Assembly (NCBI RefSeq): GCF_003144195.1
Contig: NW_020290122.1
Location: 1-39,415, forward strand
DNA: 39,415 bases
Direction of reading: 5' to 3'
DNA from: Ceraceosorus guamensis
Taxonomy: Eukaryota > Basidiomycota > Exobasidiomycetes > Ceraceosorales > Ceraceosoraceae
Below are positions 21,291 to 32,445 of this stretch, one piece after another. Made by a program: the position numbers and the translations under genes. The first letter of the stretch is position 1. Each line of letters begins with the position of its first letter. The notes beneath the pieces were generated by a model that was not told the DNA's origin, ran no database searches, and saw only the letters and a list, made by a program, of their open reading frames with translations.

Positions 21291-23238
21291 TCACGAGAAC
21301 AGGGTGATCCCAGGTGATCGATCGTGATGCTTTCGCCAGTATAGCAAACCTCGGACAGCATTGCTGGCCAGCTCGAGATCTTCAGCAAGCCATTTCTCGA
21401 ACGGCGGCATCCGACTCGTGTACTCCGAACGCGGGTTGTCCTGCTGAAATGCCGTCTTCTGACGCTCCTCCTCTTCCTTCTTTGCTTGCTCCCGCTCCGC
21501 ATCACTGGCATCGCCAGGTATCCAGAGCTCGAAGACGTGTACGTCGGGCTCATTCGTCTCGACACAGATTTGTTGAACTCGGGCGGCCGCAGCTCCTAGA
21601 GCAGAAGAGGTAGGAGAGTCTGCATCTTGCGAAGTGATCGCAGACGGCACTGTTCCAGTCGTGGCGAGGACTTCGTCGTAGATCTCGAGGCACGGCCATA
21701 GCTGCATGCGCAGAGTTTGCAGTTTGTTGCAGCAAGCTTTCGTAGTGGTGTATCCCGCGGTATGAGTGTACTTCTCGCTCTTAGCGCGCAGGTCTAGAGC
21801 GAGCCAGATAGGAAGCAGGAGGCGCAGAGCAAAGAGGTGATCGTAGTCGAGTTCCAGTCGCGACAGCCTTCCAACTGTGATTGCAGTCAATAGACTTCTG
21901 ACTCTTCCTTGCAAGTGTGCTTCCCAGGCTTCTTCTCGGTGATCGTTGATGTCCCATCCTTTATCAAGAAGATTGACGTCGGCCGGGAACACTGGATTTG
22001 GCGGCAGGTTTCCTGACATGGAAGCACCTAAAGCTTGGACCTCGTCTTGTGCCTGATTAATTCCTTCCGGTCTTTCATCAGACCTGCGGAGCCAAGACTG
22101 CTCACGAAGAACGACAGCATTGGGATTGTAGCTGCTGAAAGACAAGTCCACCAGATTTGGCGCCGACGCGACGTGCCACGTATCCGAGACGAATGGCTCT
22201 GAGAATGAGGCACAAAGGGTGTGAAGGGCGCGTTCAGTATGCATCTTCAGTATTTTGACACGCATGATGGACGTGCCGACTCACCAAACGCCATCGCGTC
22301 CCAATCCGTCTTGAAGACGCGCAGGCTCGATGATCTGCCTAAGCACAGTGCGGATGCCTCGGGAAGCTGCCACGTCATTGCGTTCCAATCCATCTTCTCG
22401 ACGTTGGGAAGGGCGCGAAGCACAAGCAAGAGATCTTCCTCGAGTGCTGCTCGACCATAGCCCGCAGGCATGCGCTCCACTCTCGTCCACGCCCACGCGC
22501 AGTCCTCGTCTGGATCATTCTCGAGATCAAAGTCGGGTCCGCTTCCCCATCGATAGTCTGTTCGATGGTCCATGTACTCCCAATCGAATCCTTCGTCCGA
22601 TCCTATTCCTTGCCGCTCCTCGGCTGCTATCGAGGCGGGGCACTCTACCCACATATCGGTCTCGTCACGTTCCGGCTCTTCGATGCCTTGCGCTGCGCGC
22701 GCCTCTGTGCGAATCTGGCGCAATGTGAGGTCATCGGCAAAAGATGAGCTCGCCTGCAGTGCTGATGAAGACAGTCTCGCCCTCTCACTTTCTCGCGGTC
22801 CTTGAAACTGTAGTCCACTCCCCATCCCATTCGCCTTGGGTGAGACTCTTCTATATCGCCGGTTTTGAAATTCCAGTCCATACACACTTCCCGCACGTGC
22901 GTAGCAAGGTCATTCCGCTTTTGGTCATGCAGCAATTTACGCACATGGTGAAGCGACGAGACGTCGCCGCATCCGAGGATGTTCCAGACGTACTTTAGAG
23001 CAACAGGCCGCGCGCGCTGACAGACCTGAGAGAGCGAAAGGACGGTGTTCTGTGGCAGCAGACTTTTCTCATAGTATTGCCAGCAGCGCTTGCCCCACTG
23101 TGCTTCTGTTAGTACTTGTGTTATGATCGAGCTGCCGGGTGAGACGAGATGCACCGCTCAGTAGCCGCGGCCATAGGTGAGGACCCGGTATTCGCGTAAG
23201 ACTCACTCGATGAGCTCCTCTGGCAAGCGGTCGAACAT
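21291..23238 (-). CDS. F-box-like protein, module copy 1
   Basis: Four exons: 23238-23207, 23131-22789, 22714-22285, 22198-21291, giving 570 residues with introns of 75, 74 and 86 nt. The first exon encodes MFDRLPEELI, the opening of an F-box; the rest of the motif follows after a loop as VLSLSQVCQRARPVALKYVW. The F-box normally binds Skp1 in an SCF ubiquitin ligase, and the remainder recruits a target. The rest has no domain that I recognise, but it is shared with the gene at 26367-28288: GWGVDYSF, ERMPAGYGRAALEEDLLL and WHVASAPNL are matching landmarks. The second half has Leu-rich stretches that may be irregular leucine-rich repeats. The gene is divergent from the secreted-protein gene at 25016. 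Confidence 0.8.
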
Positions 23239-25015
23239 TGATGCTCTCAGTACCCAAAAACCTCTCCGTGTGGCTGACCTGAAAGTAATGTCTCGGTGCT
23301 GGCGTTTGAGCGAAGTTGACAAGAAAGCCTGGAGTCTTGGGCGATCTGTCAAAGCTGCGAGCTATAAGGCTACGCGAGAGTGGAAGCACGGCTGGAGTTC
23401 ACCGCAGGATCCGCAGGTATGCTGTAAATGAGTACAGGTCGGCGTGCAAGCTCTTCATTCAAGCTCTTTGTGGACGAGCTGGCACGGCACCGAAAGTCCA
23501 AAGGTGATCAGGGATCCAGAGCTTCTTCGTGGTGGTTGAGATGCTGGCCTTGTGCGTGTCAGAGTGTGGATGCAGCTGCTGTGAAGGTACGTGCGCGAGA
23601 TGTGAGATGAGACCGTCAAAAGGCGCGTAAATAGCAGTCAGTCAGTCGCAGATCGTTGCAAACACTTCAAAAGCTAATCAATCGGTCGCGCCATATGTGT
23701 GTTCCGCGATTCGGCGGCGAATCGGGTTTTCGGCGGATCTGCACGCTTGCGCCCCGCATTGGACTTGGCGCTGCAGGTGCGCCTCTATGCATGCAGGAAT
23801 GATCACGCTGCCCGTATATAGGCTGCTCGCTGTTGCTGCTGCCCTGCGGCGCAATCCGCCCGCGTGAGCAGAGATGTATATAGTAGTGGGAGTGTGAGGC
23901 TAATTGGGATTGATGTTTCACGATATTGTGTCTGGAGTCAAATGGGGATCCACCCGTCACCATGCAATTTTGCGCCTTTTCCTGTCCACCGATGGCCCGA
24001 TGCAAAGACCGCGTGGGAAGCCGCATGGAAAACGACGCTATTACCGCACAGGGACCCTGAATTACTGTTGAAGTTTTTAATTTGATGATCCTTATCGCTG
24101 TGTTGATTCTTGATTGCTATCGCTCTTCTTTTTGAGTCATATTTGCTGTGCAACAGAAGGATCCACGATGGCAACTAACATACACCCTTTCCTAAGCGCG
24201 ACGTGGCGTTGACCCTTATCATGTGGTCTCCAGCAGAGTCACGAGTGCACCTGCCCACAGTCGTCAACTTCCGAGCTGCTGCTGGTCGCTGGAGCAGCAG
24301 GGCTGGGTCGGGCTGGCGCGCTAGAGGAGCTCGTGGCATCGGCGCCGATCTTGCATGAATCGACTTGAAACGCTAATTTGGACTTCTGCGAGCTCGGTGT
24401 CAAGAGTCCCTTCATGCTTTGATGCTCATACGCCGTTGCTCGCGGGCTCGACTTGCTCAAGTCAACGCCGTGCACCGCGCCGTGGTCGAGACACGGCGTA
24501 CAAGCGGTAGGGCGGGCATCGCGCGGCTTTGTCGGCGGTGCATGGCTGGCAAGGCTCTGTGGCACGACGTTCAAGGATGCGTTGCGTCGAGCTCGTTGGA
24601 AGTGAATCGCTGCGCTGCGCTGCTATCGAGACGATGCGGCTGATGCTGCGCGCGGTCCTTGATCGATTGGATGCCAAGGATGTGGCAGCCATGATACCTG
24701 TCATGCGGTCACGCCGCTTCGTCGTCGGAAGACCTGGCGCTTGGTCGGACTGCTTTGCACATACGAACATCTTTGACGACCTTGCGACCATAAAAAGGCA
24801 CCATTCATTCGCTTACGATGAATGTCGCCTCAACACTGCCCTCTCCTCTTCTGTGCTGCGATCGCCGGTCGGTTGCGCTGCTATTCTACGCCAGACGTAG
24901 GCTCTCCCCCCCCCCCCCAAAACGTCTCGGACCCCCTCCCCCCCTTTTCTCATCTTCCCCTGTCTAGCGCTGGCTGCTGGACCAACCCGCGTTCCTTCGC
25001 TACTGCCCAACCACA
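23239..25015. other. Divergent promoter region of module copy 1
   Basis: About 1.8 kb between the F-box start and the secreted-protein start. It includes CCATAAAAAGGC at 24788, a C14 run at 24905-24918 and further C/T-rich DNA just before the start at 25016, as is common near fungal transcription starts. Short frames at 24239-24900 on both strands overlap each other and have no recognised domain. Confidence 0.5.
24788..24799 (+). promoter_or_regulatory. TATA-like element CCATAAAAAGGC
   Basis: CCATAAAAAGGC lies 217 bp before the start codon of the secreted protein at 25016 and recurs identically before the gene at 37472. The spacing requires a 5' leader of roughly 180 nt. Confidence 0.5.
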
Positions 25016-26192
25016 ATGACTTCACTGATGGTCATGGCGCGCATCGCTCGCCGCTTCATGCCCGCTTCTTTGGCTTTTCATCTTCTCATCGCAGTCGCAG
25101 TCACCCTGCTCAGCGCCGCCCAAGTGTCAAGCGCTCCTATCCCTAGGATCGATCCTGAGAACGACTGGTCCAGCCCGCTTGTCCGTCGCGGTGGTCAGTC
25201 CATCATTTGTAAACAGGACGTCCGCAGCCACCGTACCTTCACCGCGGCCAAAGCAGTGGCGAGAACATGGCGATTTCAGAATGATGTTCTCCAGCTAAGT
25301 GGTACAGGCGCCGTGTCTGGAGGACCGGATGCGACAGAGTGTGACGTGAGTTTGGCTGTGCATACCATGGAGAACATTTCTGACCCAGATCTTCTCATCG
25401 CTCATCTGATAGCACAATGTGGAACTTCAAGAAGTCATTGAATTTCTGAAGCCACACATGGCTCAGTTTTGCGCTCGGCCAGCCTTTGCAGATCGTTCAA
25501 GTGATGCGTTCAATAATTTTTTCGGTGCTCTCAACGGAGCGGACAACATGTTCCACTTGCCTCGCTACGTCAATAAAGGCAAAGCCTCTTTGATCGCCGG
25601 CGACAACCTCAGATCGCCAAGTTACACCAAGACCGTGAGTCTGACTTCTACCTTCAGCATCGCGGCCGCCGCCTAGAAAGGCGTCCTTTTCGGAAAAAGC
25701 TCACTGACCCATTTTTCTTTGCAGGTCCTCTTGGGGATTGAACGATATCTACAAACGGGCGGCGGGACGGTACCGAGCGCGATCGACCAAATTTTCGACG
25801 CGATAAACACCATCCTCCCTAATGTATACAAGAAAGAAGAGCTGGTGAAACAAGTCAACGAGGATCGCGCGAATGCTCAAGCCAAAGCTCGGGAGATGGC
25901 CAATGCCATGGCACCGACGTCAACATCGCCAGCACCAAAGGATAGCACGTCACCGTCGCCCGGCCCTTCTACGACGACTACCGACTCGACGAACCCGAAA
26001 CCCCCTGCTCCACCTGGCCCTGCTCCACCTGCCCCGGAGAAACCTGGCCCTGCTTCCCCTGCCCCGGAGAAACCTGCCCCTGCTCCACCTAACCCTCCTG
26101 CTCCACAGTCAGGTGTTGTTGGACCCACTAAGCGGCCCCCTCCTGCTCCAGAGCCAGGTGTTCAGCGACCCATCAAGCGACCAAAGATCTAA
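25016..26192 (+). CDS. Secreted protein with Pro-rich tail, module copy 1
   Basis: Three exons: 25016-25345, 25413-25634, 25725-26192, with phase-0 introns of 67 and 90 nt, giving 339 residues. A hydrophobic N-terminus ends in AQVSSA, a good signal-peptidase site near residue 40; LVRR near 58 could be a Kex2 site. A compact region of about 200 residues follows with three Cys (in IICKQ, TECD and QFC) that the paralogue at 30415 also has. From about 255 the chain is a Ser/Thr then Pro/Ala/Glu low-complexity tail that ends in the basic RPIKRPKI. I do not recognise the family. Secretion, small size, a disordered tail and a subtelomeric, duplicated setting are features of fungal effectors, but that is inference. 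Confidence 0.82.
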
Positions 26193-26300
26193 AGGCAGGT
26201 GACAAGCCAGCTTTCCTGGGAGCGCGACGAGGCTCTCAGACGGGACTCTTTGGGAGGTGGTGCTGTATGATGCTCGATGATGATAGTAATGAATCAAGGT

Positions 26301-26303
<3 letters not shown>

Positions 26304-26331
<28 letters not shown>
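26304..26331. repeat. (GT)14 microsatellite
   Basis: A run of about 14 GT units between the convergent stop codons of the secreted-protein and F-box genes, at the junction of the two module copies. Confidence 0.9.
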
Positions 26332-26366
26332 ACATGCATATGTATGCACGCATCCGCGCGTGCGCG

Positions 26367-28288
26367 TCACACGTTGATCTCAGCAGGTGAACAATCGTGA
26401 TGGTCCCGCCAGTACACCAGGCCTCGCGCAACGTTGGCAGCAAGCTCTTCGTCCTCAGCAAGCCATTTTCTGAAGGGTGGAATTCGCTCTCTGTATTCGG
26501 ATTGCGGGTTGTCGTCTGCTATGGCAAGCTTTTGCCGATTCTCTTCCGTCTCGATGACCTGACGCCGGTCAGCCTCGCTCGCATCAGATCGGACTCTGTA
26601 GTCATAATCAGGAATAAGGAACTGAACATCCGGCACGTTCGTCTTGGCACATTCCCGCTTCACCCAGGTGGCCGCAGCCCTGAGCGCAGCTTCTGGGACA
26701 TCCATCCTCTTTTCTGCCCCTATGTTCGTCTGGTCCACTTTCTCTTGCTTGATTCCCGCTTGATCCAGTAAATCTAAGCAAGGCCATAGATCTACGCGAA
26801 GAGTCCTAAGCCTGATGCAGCATGGCTCGACCACCAGATCGTGCAATGACCCTAGGCTAGGCGCAACCTTGGCAATGACGTCCAGAGCAAGCCATACTGG
26901 CAACATCAGTCGCAAACCAAACAGCTGCGCGTCGCTAAGCTCCAAGCTGCAGATGCTACCAACCGCGACGCTTGTCAAGATCGTCTTCGTCCGACCTTGC
27001 AGGTGTGGAGCATACCCTTCCTCTTCGTGATCATCGAGAGCCCAGCCTCTCGGCAGCTTATTGATATCTAGAGGGAATATCGGATTCACGGGAAGACTGT
27101 TCGACATGCACGCTCCGAATGCTCCCACGTCAAGAGCATGTGCATCGTAGCTTTGCGTCTGACGATTTGTACGCCTTAACCACGATTGATCGCGATGGAT
27201 GTCGTATCGCACGCTGCTGTGATTGTGTAGCGCGAGCGCTTTAAGATTGGGAGCGGATGCGGCGTGCCACAAGTCAGATAAGTACGGTTCTGCGAGGCGG
27301 GGTTCAAACTTCCGGTCAGCTCCCAAAGCGGCAACGATGTGCAGAACAAGTCAAAGGCAGACAGACAGGCTGGACTGACCAAAGCCCGTATGGTCGAAAT
27401 CTGTTTCGAGGCGATGTAGGAAGCGCTTTTTGCTCAGACATTTAGACGATGTCTCAGGGAGTCGCCAGTGGTCCCCGCCCCAGGAGAAGACCTTGATGTG
27501 CGACATGAGGCTCAAAATGAGAAGCAAGTCTGCTTCCAGAGAGGCTCTTCCATACCCTGCAGGCATTTGTTCAACGTTCGTCCACGAGTCCGGAAGCTCC
27601 CGCTGATCAGCAGGCATATCGGGCCCGCTGCCCCACTCGTAGTCTTCGGACCAGCTGTACTCCCAATCAATTACTTCGTCCCTATTATCAACGCGCTCTT
27701 CAAAATCTGGTGCGGTGGGCGCGTCGGACCACGCGGTTCCATCCGGCGGCTCGACTGTGCATCGCTTCGAGCGCTCCTCACTGCGAATCTGAGAAAGCTG
27801 AAAGGTATGTGGGGCGCATTAAGCTCAATTCGCGGCACGCACCTTTTCGCGATCGATGAAGCTGTAGTCCACTCCCCAGCCCAACTTTCGAGGATAGTTT
27901 TCTTCAATATCCAACGTCCGGAATTCCCAAGCTATTTGCACATCCAGCATGTACGATGCCAGGTCAAGCCGTTGCTGATCATGTAGCAAGCGACGAAGCG
28001 CGTGGACTTTCGAGACCAAATTGCAGTAGACCTCACGCCAAAGGCTTTTCAGGGCGATGGGGCGAGTGGCGCGACATGTCTGAGAAAGAAATAGGACCGT
28101 GCTATCCTCCGAACTTCTCGGCTGCCAATAGGCACAGAACAGGTTTGCTTGTCCGCCCTCCATGACATGGTAAATGATGAGCCTGGAAAGATTGTCCTGA
28201 GGCTTCATAAGCAAGAGGTGGTCACGTTTCCTCCCAAGTATGCGCCCTCGACTCACGCGATTAGCTCTGGTGGCAAGCGCTGCAGCAT
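26367..28288 (-). CDS. F-box-like protein, module copy 2
   Basis: Four exons: 28288-28257, 28182-27843, 27788-27380, 27289-26367, giving 567 residues with introns of 74, 54 and 90 nt. Exon 1 encodes MLQRLPPELI, and the F-box continues as VLFLSQTCRATRPIALKSLW. All three introns are in the same place and phase as in the gene at 21291-23238, and exon 1 is 32 nt in both. Shared landmarks are GWGVDYSF, QMPAGYGRASLEADLLL and WHAASAPNL. The third donor is GTCAGT where the sister gene has GTGAGT. As an F-box protein it should act as a substrate adaptor of a Skp1-cullin ligase; the target is unknown. It converges on the secreted-protein gene ending at 26192 and diverges from the one at 30415. Confidence 0.8.
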
Positions 28289-29584
28289 TGCGCTCGCGCT
28301 GAACGGCTGGCGTATCTGGCACCAGAGGGCCGCACTTGGCTACCAAACGAGAAAACCGCGCTGAAGTGAGGTAAGATGGATTTTGAGTCGAGAGACTCTT
28401 TGCAATAGTCTGACCTTCGCTAAGCTCGACTTGATCGCGAGTAGTGTGGCGGTACGTGCTACTCGTAGTCAAGGGGAAGGAGTCACGAGCTGCGAGTCCT
28501 TCTAGACATTCACCATTGTGAAACATCAAGTCCTCATACGCGTTGTGCGGCCACGGTGAGCATCGTGCTACGTGCGTACGCTACCGCCATCTGCAGCACG
28601 CCGGCGCTATGCGTGAATTTGGCGTAGCTGCTTTGCGTGCGTGCGTGCGTGCGTGCGGCTCAACCGATCAAAGATGGTGGTCCCGCCGCCTGCTGCCGGA
28701 GCAGTCACCAGTCAGCAGCAGACGTTGGAGTCCGTGCATGCCGTGTCAGACCCTTGCTTGCTGATGCACGCCCGTTGTCCGCAATCGTGAATGCGATTCG
28801 TGATAGTCACGACGTCACGAGTCACTTGCACGATTTGATTGTGACTGCACGCAAGCTGCACCTCATCGCGCGCTCTTTGCGACCTCGTGGTATTTGATGC
28901 ACTCAGTCTCACTCACTCAAGACTTTCTAACGTGCACACACGGCAAGCGGATACGACAACGGTCGTAGGGCCGAATGCGCCGTCCCAGCAGCCGAGTGGC
29001 TACTCGCATTAGCTGGCAGCGGCACCACGGCTCCATGTCAGAGATTCGAGCGAAACCGTGATTGAGAGCATCATCGCCCAACTCGATGCCCTCGATAATG
29101 ACCCTTCTGAATTACCACTGAGTGCGAGTCTGATCGGAGGCATGTCGGAACCAATTCCAATGCCTTTCAGTGCCCAGGAGGCATCCGTAGCTTGCAGACA
29201 TACGCTGATTTTTGACTTACGGGTCTAAGTTGAGACCCAGACATCATCCACGACTCATCAAATCACCTATCAGAATCACGTGAATGTGGATCTGTGGTGC
29301 CTCTTCACGCTCAAGCGGACTTCTTGACGTTCGACTCGTCACTTTCGACTCACAACCGGAACTCATCAGACTCACGACGAGGATTTCGATTATACAATTA
29401 AAGTCCACACGTTGCCTGTGCGCAGCTACCCCAGCCTTTCACAACGCGCTCGCACCATCACATCCGTGATCATTCACGATTCCTTCATTCCCATGCATGC
29501 ACGCAACATGTGGTCATGAATTTCCGGCAGCGGGTCCGCGCCGAGCACCTCGCGGTTTGCATGCCCGCTTGCAGCCACATCCAG

Positions 29585-29746
29585 CTGCGCCCAAGGGTGG
29601 ACCTCGAGGTCCGATTCACGATCACTTCGCTACTGCTACTACTAGGGTGCTACCACCTTTGCAGCCTGCGCCCAAGGGTGAACCTCGAGGTCCGATTCAC
29701 GATCACTTCGCTACTGCTACTACTAGGGTGCTACCACCTTTGCAGC
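29585..29746. repeat. Direct 81-bp duplication
   Basis: Two adjacent 81-bp units (29585-29665 and 29666-29746), beginning CTGCGCCCAAGGGTG, differ at one base that I can see (G to A in the first 20 bp). Each contains GATTCACGATCAC. The near identity indicates a recent duplication. Confidence 0.92.
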
Positions 29747-30173
29747 GCAAGTCACAAACTGGCCCGGCATGATGAAGGCCTTGACGCCATTGGGGAATTG
29801 CAACGCTGTCTTTGACCGGCCGCAATAGGCGAAGATGCAGGTGCCCAGCAACTTACCTTTTGCTCAGCAAGCACACACTGATGAGTGCATGACAGACGCG
29901 CCTCGTGAGCGTGAGAGGGGCGAACGGCAGTAGTGAGTTGGATGCCCTGACGCCCCTTCCGCTCAGCTTCATCATCTGACATCGACAGAAGTGGAAGCAG
30001 CCAGCACGCTTTAGCATGCGCTAAGCATTTACGACGGTCACAGGCTCGAGCAGTGGTTTCGAGCTCTGTATACAAATGAAAGAGGGCAGAATATCAGTCG
30101 GTGCTTGGGTAGCACTCTTTCGAGCCGTGCAACAGTTGACGATGGCATTCAAGACCAAGCCGCTTTGAGAGCC

Positions 30174-30182
30174 TATATATAA
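30174..30182 (+). promoter_or_regulatory. TATA box TATATATAA
   Basis: TATATATAA stands 233 bp before the start codon of the secreted protein at 30415, in line with a 5' leader of about 200 nt. Confidence 0.55.
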
Positions 30183-30414
30183 ATCAAGTCAAAGCACTGT
30201 GCACCTCCTGCAAAAACTGCCGTTCCCCATCTTCTCTTTCACATTCGACGACTGTCGCTGGCCGACAGACAATCTTCGCTCAACACACATTCTTCACTCT
30301 CTCTGTTGCTTCTCGACACAACATCTGCGCAGGTCGTGCCTCACGTCGCAATCATTGTTTCCCACATCCAAAAGCAGATCGGGCAAGAACTCAGCAAAAA
30401 AGACATCGGACCAG

Positions 30415-32029
30415 ATGAAAGCTTGGTCACTCGCAGCGGTTCTCCTCTCTGTGGCCTGCACGATAGTCAAAAGTGCACCGATTTGGACCGCCGCAGATCT
30501 TGTCATAGCTGAGTCGACTGGAAATCTGCTACCCCGTGGCGACGATGGCAGCGGCTTCATTTGTGGCGAAAACGTTCGTGGCCAGATAATCAAGCGATGG
30601 CCGTGCGATGGGAGTTTAAGAGCGATGTTCTTGTCAAGACGTCTAAGAAAGGGCCAGAGAAATACGTCACACAGTGCGATGTGAGTGCTCTACATTCCTC
30701 GTGTGGCACGCGCTGTCTTACCATACCTATGACGGTCTTCGCTGCAGCACAATGTCGAGATACAGCAGGTGATTGCACTTTTGCAGCTCCACATGGATGA
30801 TTTCTGCGCTCGTCCAGCTTTCAAGTTCAAGTCTAAGTCGCGAGTCCACACGCGGCCCATAGAGTTTCAAAACTTGATGCAAGCCCTGAACGATCCTAGC
30901 AACCTATACAACATCCCGACAAAGGTCAACGGCGGCAAGGGCCAGCTGATCGGCGGCAACGTTCTGGACGCAGCATCATTCACTAGAGAGGTAAGCATCA
31001 GAGACGGACGTCATCTGCGCGGTGCAATGCACGCGCAAGCTTTCTCAGGTCCAACCGTATGAGCAGAGGAAAGTGCGCTGATTCGCCGTGCTCGCGTTCC
31101 GAATTGCCACTGCAGATCAGGCTCGGTATCGCAACGTACATCGAAAAAGGAAGTGGCGACATCCCAAAGGTGACAAAGGAGATCTTCGACGCTGTCGATG
31201 CTATCCTGCCAGGTAAATTCGACCTTCAATCCTTTCAAAAACGCGTCGCAGCTGATCGGGCGCGGGCGAGAAACGCGGCTTCAAGCGCAGCGGCTACAAT
31301 GACATCGACATCGACATCGGCAACCACAACCTCGACCAGTACCACATCTACGTCCGCGACGTCGATTGGCACCACGACCACCACGCCTCTCCCTACCCCG
31401 ACTCGTGCAGCTTGTCCACCCCAAAGAAGAAGCTCAAAGTCAGAGGCTTCAAGCTCAGTGACTCTTCTGCGTGGAAACGCCTGCTCGGCTCGTTCGTTGA
31501 CCGCCGTGCTATCGAATCTGGAAAGACGCAGCATTCGACGGCAGTCGTCGACCCTGTGTCCGATGGTGATGAGGCTTGCGAGGAAGAGCTTTCTTCGTCG
31601 CTGGGCGGCGCAGTGACCATTTCGAGCTCGACGTCAAGCAAATTGCACTCACCGTCTCCCACCGCGACGGCCTCGCACGCCCCACTTCTGAGCTCTTCGC
31701 ACGCCCCGATAACTACGACCCGTCCTCTCAAGTCATCGCCACTGCCAACTGCCTCCCAGCATACGCCGACGATTAGCTCCAAGCTACCAAGCTTTTTGCC
31801 TACGTCAAAGTCTGCGCATGCATCAGGTGGTCTGCCTGTGATGAGCGCGTTCTCGCATGCTCCGTCGCCTTCAGCGGTGGCAACTAGATCTGTCTTGAAT
31901 CCCTTGGCCTCCAAGAGCGCTCCTCCGATCCCCAAAGCGACCAAGACGAGCAGTCCGTTTGGATTTGGTCGTGGGGGACTTGGGTTTGGTCGTGGAGGGA
32001 AGGGAGGCAAGGCAGGCAAGCGCATTTAG
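30415..32029 (+). CDS. Secreted protein with Ser/Thr-rich tail, module copy 2 (frame discontinuities)
   Basis: This is the paralogue of the gene at 25016. A signal peptide (MKAWSLAAVLLSVACTIVKSA) opens the chain, followed by the Cys landmarks ICGE, TQCD and DFC. Introns at 30681-30747 (67 nt) and 30991-31115 (125 nt) fall at the same sites as in the paralogue, and the first has the same length. The mature core includes FKSDVLVKTS and the long helix-like IFDAVDAILPG. Two joins do not work by normal splicing: the frame shifts near 30,575-30,600, inside the conserved core, and again at about 31,390-31,420 between a Thr-rich stretch and the open frame that runs to the stop at 32029 and ends with FGFGRGG-type Gly/Arg sequence. 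Possible reasons are assembly indels, unusual introns or a decaying copy. Confidence 0.65.
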
Positions 32030-32323
32030 ACGAGCTCGACGAACTGCGAGAAGCTTGTGATCGTTTCTGGTCGCTGATGGGACCTCCTGATTGCTGTGCG
32101 TGGCGTTGTACAACCACAATCAACGATTTCAGATCCATAGGAGCAGAATTGACATTCACGCTGGTCGTGATCCGTCACTTAGGGCCTCCTGGCAGCGCTC
32201 CCTCCGCTCCGTGTTTTGAAATGCTGTTGTAATGGCATTACATCCACTCCTTTATCCACGTGGCGTCTCGCGTCTAAAATGTGTTGGGCGTCGAGCAACA
32301 GTTGTGAGTCGTTGATGATTTTG

Positions 32324-32445
32324 AGAGCGGTTTGCTAGACTCCCGCCGCGTCGCCAACCAGGACTCAAATTCACATTCGCTACAAGAGCGGTTTGCTAGA
32401 CTCCCGCCGCGTCGCCAACCAGGACTCAAATTCACATTCGCTACA
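32324..32445. repeat. Perfect 61-bp direct duplication
   Basis: Units 32324-32384 and 32385-32445, each starting AGAGCGGTTTGCTAGACTCC and ending CTACA, are identical and adjacent. There is no coding context. Confidence 0.92.

Larger units (their letters stand above)
28289..30414. other. Divergent promoter region of module copy 2
   Basis: About 2.1 kb between the F-box start and the next secreted-protein start. It contains a GCGT microsatellite near 28635-28656, a dense cluster of CACGA-type motifs at 28781-28823, a direct 81-bp duplication at 29585-29746 and a TATA box at 30174. No gene is convincing; the frame at 29510-29815 merely translates the 81-bp repeat, whose length is a multiple of three. 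Confidence 0.5.

Noticed and set aside
24239-24900. Small frames on both strands upstream of the secreted protein at 25016
   Set aside because: The minus frames could be spliced into a Ser-rich peptide, but the start overlaps the TATA-like element and there is no homologue in module copy 2.
24905-24940. C14 and C8 runs as a possible structured element
   Set aside because: More simply a pyrimidine-rich core promoter tract; homopolymer length is also error-prone in assemblies.
29510-29815. 101-codon frame with a hydrophobic repeat
   Set aside because: It is produced by the 81-bp duplication, a multiple of three; the frame has no independent support.
31059-31616. Alternative C-terminus for the copy-2 secreted protein ending at 31616
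   Set aside because: Downstream of about 31,400 this frame becomes Arg-rich and random, whereas the frame to 32029 stays Ser/Thr/Pro-rich with a basic end like copy 1.
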